Shown here piece by piece: positions 5,392 through 8,295 of a stretch of DNA of 8,295 bases. The notes beneath the pieces are model-generated. The model was not told the origin of the DNA, ran no database searches, and saw nothing but the letters and a program-made list of their open reading frames with translations. Positions within the stretch are counted from its first letter, which is position 1; each line of letters starts with the position of its first letter. Position numbers and translations under genes: made by a program. The DNA is from Sedimenticola sp. (GTDB lineage Bacteria > Pseudomonadota > Gammaproteobacteria > Chromatiales > Chromatiaceae). The DNA lies in contig JALVUB010000132.1 in the NCBI GenBank assembly GCA_027023915.1, positions 1-8,295 of the forward strand, written 5' to 3'.

Positions 5392-7101
5392 TCACTCTTT
5401 GCGAAAAGCCACCCTGGCGGTCACCACCAGGCCACGCTTTTCTCCCTTCAGGCCAACACCCACGCGCTCATAGACCTCCGCGGCGCGCTTCATGGCCTGA
5501 AACAGACTCCGCGCCTCTTCGGCATCGGGCCCCTGGAGTGTTTGCATGTTCTTCTCCAGAGAAGGACCAAGCTGTTGCATCAGCTTGGCGACATCGTAAG
5601 AGAGCGCCATGACCTGGCGTGGAGAAGCCGGGGTGTCGCTCAGGATCTTGACGGCATCCGCAGGCTTGCCGCCTAGGAACAGCCCCAGAATCTGGCCTTT
5701 GATGGCCGCCCAGGTGGTGGGAAAACCAGGCATGATCTCCTGTACAGGCAGGGCAACCGGCGTGCCGTTCTGCGGGATCTGGATGGTGGCCAGCTTGGGG
5801 TCCAGACTGGCCGCCATGCCCAGCAGTCCCCGGGGATCGATGGCGGACACCAACAGACGGGCCTGGGCGGAACGGGGTTGCAGGGTCGATGGATCCAGCT
5901 CCACCCGATCCAGCACCAGATTGAATCCCTTGACGCCAACCACCAAGGGATTGAACACCAGATTGATCGATTGCATCGCCTGGGCCACCGACTGGTCATC
6001 CACTTTCCGGCACTGTGCGCTCTGTTTACGCACTGTCGCCAGCAGCGCCCTCAGACCATCACGCACCCTGGCGAGATCCAACCCCAGGCCGAAACTGGCC
6101 ATGGCGCCTTCCGCCTTGCCCAGGCCTGGCACTGGCGCGGCCATCTGTTGCAGCCAGTTGCCCACTTGCGGCGAGGCTTCCCAGACCCCCTCGGCATCGT
6201 AGCCGTGATCTCTCACTTCGGTATAACCGAAGCTCAGGCGGGGCATGGCGCTCACCAGATAGAGAGACAGCTTTCTGCAGCCCTCCGAGAGCAATTTGGG
6301 GTGGTAGCCCAGCGCCTCCAGCACCTGCCGGTTGATGCCGGAAGCCCCGCCCTGAAGCATCTCCACGAGACGCGCCAGATCGATATAGCCTTCTCCATAA
6401 CCCTTGAAACCATGGCCGACGCTGAATTTGGCAAAAGCGTTGCCGTCGGCCAGGCTTTTCTGGGGATGCTCTTCACCCAGGGCCAGGGGCAGAAAACTCT
6501 TCTCTTCAGCAGCAGGCAGCAGGGCAAACACCAGATAGCGCGCCTTCACCGCCGTAACCAAGGTCAGCTTGCCAAAATCATAGCGGCGATATTTTGTATT
6601 GCCCTGCTTTAGATGTTGGGAATGCTCGCCGGCACGCTGCTCGATACGATCAAGCAAGGCTCCGACTTTGTCAGGATCTTGAATCTCGATCCAGACTACC
6701 GGCAGCACGCCAAGGCCGTAAACCAGCTTACGGCCATTGACGGGAAAACCCAGTGATGCCAAGCCTTCGGGGCTCAATTTGTCCTTCAGTTCCCGATCGA
6801 CGGCCATGGCCAGGCGCACCAGCCGCCTCATGCCGGAATCGCCGCTCTTTCCCGTTTCCACCAAAGCCTCGAAATTCTTTTCATCGAACTGCATGGCGGC
6901 AGCCTTGAGCAAATGGCGGCTCAGCTTTTTCGGCATCGGACGACTGGCGGCTGCCACATAAGGGGTATCGGCGGGCACATGAGCCAGCAGATCGAAGTTG
7001 GCCACCGCCCGCTTGGCCTTCTGCTGCTCGCTGCAACCGGCGGAAGCCAGCAGCAGGGTGGTGACGAAGAGAATGAATGCAACGGCTGTTTTGTGGTTCA
7101 C
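5392..7101 (-). CDS. Putative lipoprotein of unknown function
   Basis: I do not recognise this 569-residue protein. A GTG at 7101 is taken as the start because it has AGGAA 9 nt upstream and opens directly on a signal peptide: positively charged NHK, a hydrophobic core (about residues 5-18), then ASAGC with Cys23 as the probable lipid-modified residue. Ser24 after it would favour the outer membrane by the usual Lol rule. Starting further upstream would put 47 residues out of frame over the end of aroE and bury the signal peptide. The mature part begins with a charged stretch, then FDLLAHVPADTPYVAAASRP. That VPADTP motif is reminiscent of DUF3352-type proteins, a weak resemblance. The rest alternates beta-like and amphipathic segments without a visible catalytic motif; it may be a periplasmic binding or structural protein. 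It lies 34 bp after aroE and 15 bp before prlC, in a likely operon. Confidence refers to the gene being real. Confidence 0.85.
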   Translation of the reverse strand: MNHKTAVAFILFVTTLLLASAGCSEQQKAKRAVANFDLLAHVPADTPYVAAASRPMPKKLSRHLLKAAAMQFDEKNFEALVETGKSGDSGMRRLVRLAMAVDRELKDKLSPEGLASLGFPVNGRKLVYGLGVLPVVWIEIQDPDKVGALLDRIEQRAGEHSQHLKQGNTKYRRYDFGKLTLVTAVKARYLVFALLPAAEEKSFLPLALGEEHPQKSLADGNAFAKFSVGHGFKGYGEGYIDLARLVEMLQGGASGINRQVLEALGYHPKLLSEGCRKLSLYLVSAMPRLSFGYTEVRDHGYDAEGVWEASPQVGNWLQQMAAPVPGLGKAEGAMASFGLGLDLARVRDGLRALLATVRKQSAQCRKVDDQSVAQAMQSINLVFNPLVVGVKGFNLVLDRVELDPSTLQPRSAQARLLVSAIDPRGLLGMAASLDPKLATIQIPQNGTPVALPVQEIMPGFPTTWAAIKGQILGLFLGGKPADAVKILSDTPASPRQVMALSYDVAKLMQQLGPSLEKNMQTLQGPDAEEARSLFQAMKRAAEVYERVGVGLKGEKRGLVVTARVAFRKE

Positions 7102-7135
7102 GATTTCATATTCCTGTTGATGTGGCGAATGGCCC

Positions 7136-7957
7136 TCAGCCGGCGCGCAGCATTTCGATGACCGGCTGGGTGTCGGGACGCACACCCCGCCAGAGATAGA
7201 AGGATTCGGCAGCCTGCTCCACCAGCATGCCCAAGCCGTCAAAAGCCCGGGCCGCGCCGTGAGCCTTGCCCCAGCTCACGAAAGGCATGGCTCCAGTACC
7301 GTACATCATGTCGTAGATCCAGCCACCTGGCGCCAGACAGTCATCGGGAATGGCAGGCACCTTTCCCTTCAAGCCGGCGGCAGTACCGTTGATGATGAGA
7401 TCGAATTTCCGGCCCGCCAAGGCGTCGAGCCCACAGCCCTCCACCTCTGCCCCCTGAGCCCGCAACGCATCGGCCAGAGATTCCGCCTTGGAAGACGTGC
7501 GGTTGGCGATCACCAACCCGGCGGGATTCTGTTCCAAAAGGGGCCAGGCAACCCCACGGGAAGCACCACCGGCACCAACAAGCAATATCTGCTTGCCGGT
7601 AAAATCGAATCCTTGATTTTCCGCCAGATCCCTTACCAGACCCACGCCGTCGGTGTTGTCGGCCATCAACCCGCCTTTCTCCTCCAACAGCAGCGTGTTT
7701 GCCGCGCCGGCCCGTCGGGCCCGGTCGGAGAGCTTGTCCGCCAACCGCCAGGCCCGCTCTTTGAAAGGAACTGTAACATTGAGCCCTTTCCCCTTTTCCG
7801 CAAAAAAACGGCGTACATCTTCTTCAAACCCTTCAAGATCACCAAGAATCTTGTCATACACCAACGCCTCGCCCGTCTGCCGCGCAAAGGCGCCGTGAAT
7901 GAGGGGGGAAAGAGAATGCTCAATGGGATTGCCAATGACAGCGTAACGGTCGGTCAT
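7136..7957 (-). CDS. aroE: Shikimate dehydrogenase (NADP+)
   Basis: This 273-residue cytosolic enzyme reduces 3-dehydroshikimate to shikimate with NADPH, the fourth step towards chorismate and the aromatic amino acids. The shikimate site is complete: SLSP (Ser15, Ser17), NVTVPFK with the catalytic Lys66, Asn87 in GAANT, and Asp103 in ADNTDG. The NADP-binding domain has the glycine loop GAGGASRG (128-135) and the NRT motif (152-154) that reads the 2'-phosphate. The C-terminal segment DGLGMLVEQAAESFYLW is also typical. The length matches E. coli AroE (272). The ATG at 7957 begins MTDRYAVIGNPIEHSLSP, exactly as expected, but no Shine-Dalgarno sequence is visible before it (the upstream bases read GCGCCTTTTCCC). 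It appears to be the first gene of the aroE-lipoprotein-prlC set. Confidence 0.97.
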   Translation of the reverse strand: MTDRYAVIGNPIEHSLSPLIHGAFARQTGEALVYDKILGDLEGFEEDVRRFFAEKGKGLNVTVPFKERAWRLADKLSDRARRAGAANTLLLEEKGGLMADNTDGVGLVRDLAENQGFDFTGKQILLVGAGGASRGVAWPLLEQNPAGLVIANRTSSKAESLADALRAQGAEVEGCGLDALAGRKFDLIINGTAAGLKGKVPAIPDDCLAPGGWIYDMMYGTGAMPFVSWGKAHGAARAFDGLGMLVEQAAESFYLWRGVRPDTQPVIEMLRAG

Positions 7958-7986
7958 GGGAAAAGGCGCAAATGGTGATGGATGGC

Positions 7987-8017
7987 ACTATACGACAGCC
8001 GGATGAAATTTTTCCAA
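7987..8017 (-). promoter_or_regulatory. Candidate sigma70-like promoter of aroE
   Basis: In the 85-bp gap between the epimerase and aroE, the minus strand has TATAGT (7987-7992), one base from the -10 consensus and about 30 nt before the aroE ATG. The best -35 candidate is TTGGAA (8012-8017), but its spacing of 19 bp is longer than ideal. Only the -10 box is persuasive. No convincing terminator for the epimerase is seen in the gap. Confidence 0.35.
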
Positions 8018-8042
8018 CCGGGCGCAAGCCAAGCAAGGGCTA

Positions 8043-8295
8043 TCAGGCGTAGTAGGAACGGTACCAGGCCACGAACCGCCCAATCCCCTCCTCCAGCGGC
8101 GTGTTGGGCTGGTAACCGAAATCCCGCATCAGGTCGCTCACGTCGGCGTAGGTGTCGGGCACGTCGCCCGGTTGCAGGGGCAGGTACTCCTTCTTCGCCT
8201 CCACCCCCAGCGCCTTCTCCAGGGTGGAGATGTAATCCTCCAGCTCCACCGGCTGGTGGTTGCCGATGTTGTAGACCCGCCAGGGTGCCTGGCTG
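8043..8295 (-). CDS. NAD-dependent nucleotide-sugar epimerase, C-terminal fragment
   Basis: Only the last 83 codons and the stop are present; the gene continues beyond the right edge, with its first complete codon at 8294. The visible part reads APWRVYNIGNHQPVELEDYI, then a block containing QPGDVPDTYADVSDLMRDFGY, and ends in RFVAWYRSYYA. This is the substrate-binding end of extended short-chain dehydrogenases of the UDP-glucuronate 4-epimerase type (also called CapI or WcaG-like), which supply UDP-galacturonate for capsule, O-antigen or exopolysaccharide. The NAD-binding Rossmann domain and the catalytic YxxxK motif would lie outside the window. UDP-glucose 4-epimerase activity cannot be excluded, but the PGDVPDTYAD block favours the glucuronate group. 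The Met at 8249 is internal and not a start. Confidence 0.88.
   Translation of the reverse strand, partial: SQAPWRVYNIGNHQPVELEDYISTLEKALGVEAKKEYLPLQPGDVPDTYADVSDLMRDFGYQPNTPLEEGIGRFVAWYRSYYA

Noticed and set aside
7102..7242. A 47-residue N-terminal extension of the lipoprotein frame
   Set aside because: It would run out of frame through the conserved end of aroE and put the signal peptide inside the protein. The GTG at 7101 has a ribosome binding site and starts right at the signal peptide.
8020..8042. The CCTTGCTTGG near-palindrome as a terminator of the epimerase gene
   Set aside because: The stem is short and no T-run follows it, so it does not fit an intrinsic terminator.

Overview
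The window looks like a GC-rich gammaproteobacterial chromosome segment. The best evidence is a TruC-type tRNA pseudouridine synthase and an oligopeptidase A (PrlC/OpdA) with the signature residues of those families, together with REP-type palindromes of the kind common in gammaproteobacteria. The genus cannot be fixed from the sequence alone.

Layout, left to right. Positions 1-1872 (minus) hold the first 624 codons of a membrane sensor histidine kinase that runs off the left edge. truC (1881-2615, plus) diverges from it across an 8-nt gap. Its 3' end overlaps, tail to tail by 55 bp, a BCP/PrxQ-type peroxiredoxin (2561-3040, minus). Positions 3041-3294 contain no gene but are almost entirely palindromic DNA. 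There are two inverted REP units, and one is split in its loop by a 151-bp, MITE-like element with 17-bp terminal inverted repeats and a TTCA target duplication. The minus-strand genes follow: prlC (3295-5376), an unrecognised putative lipoprotein (5392-7101) and aroE (7136-7957). At the right edge is the last 83 codons of a nucleotide-sugar epimerase (8043-8295, minus).

The gaps aroE-34 bp-lipoprotein-15 bp-prlC suggest one transcript reading leftward. A candidate sigma70-like -10 box lies just upstream of aroE. The encoded functions are mainly housekeeping: shikimate pathway, peptide turnover, tRNA modification and peroxide defence. The kinase probably senses a periplasmic signal, but its partner regulator is not in view.

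I saw no CRISPR array, tRNA, rRNA, transposase gene or recognisable defence system. The most unusual structure is the nested REP/MITE composite at 3093-3305, in which the stop codon of prlC lies inside both the REP and the target-site duplication. The other real unknown is the lipoprotein between aroE and prlC.
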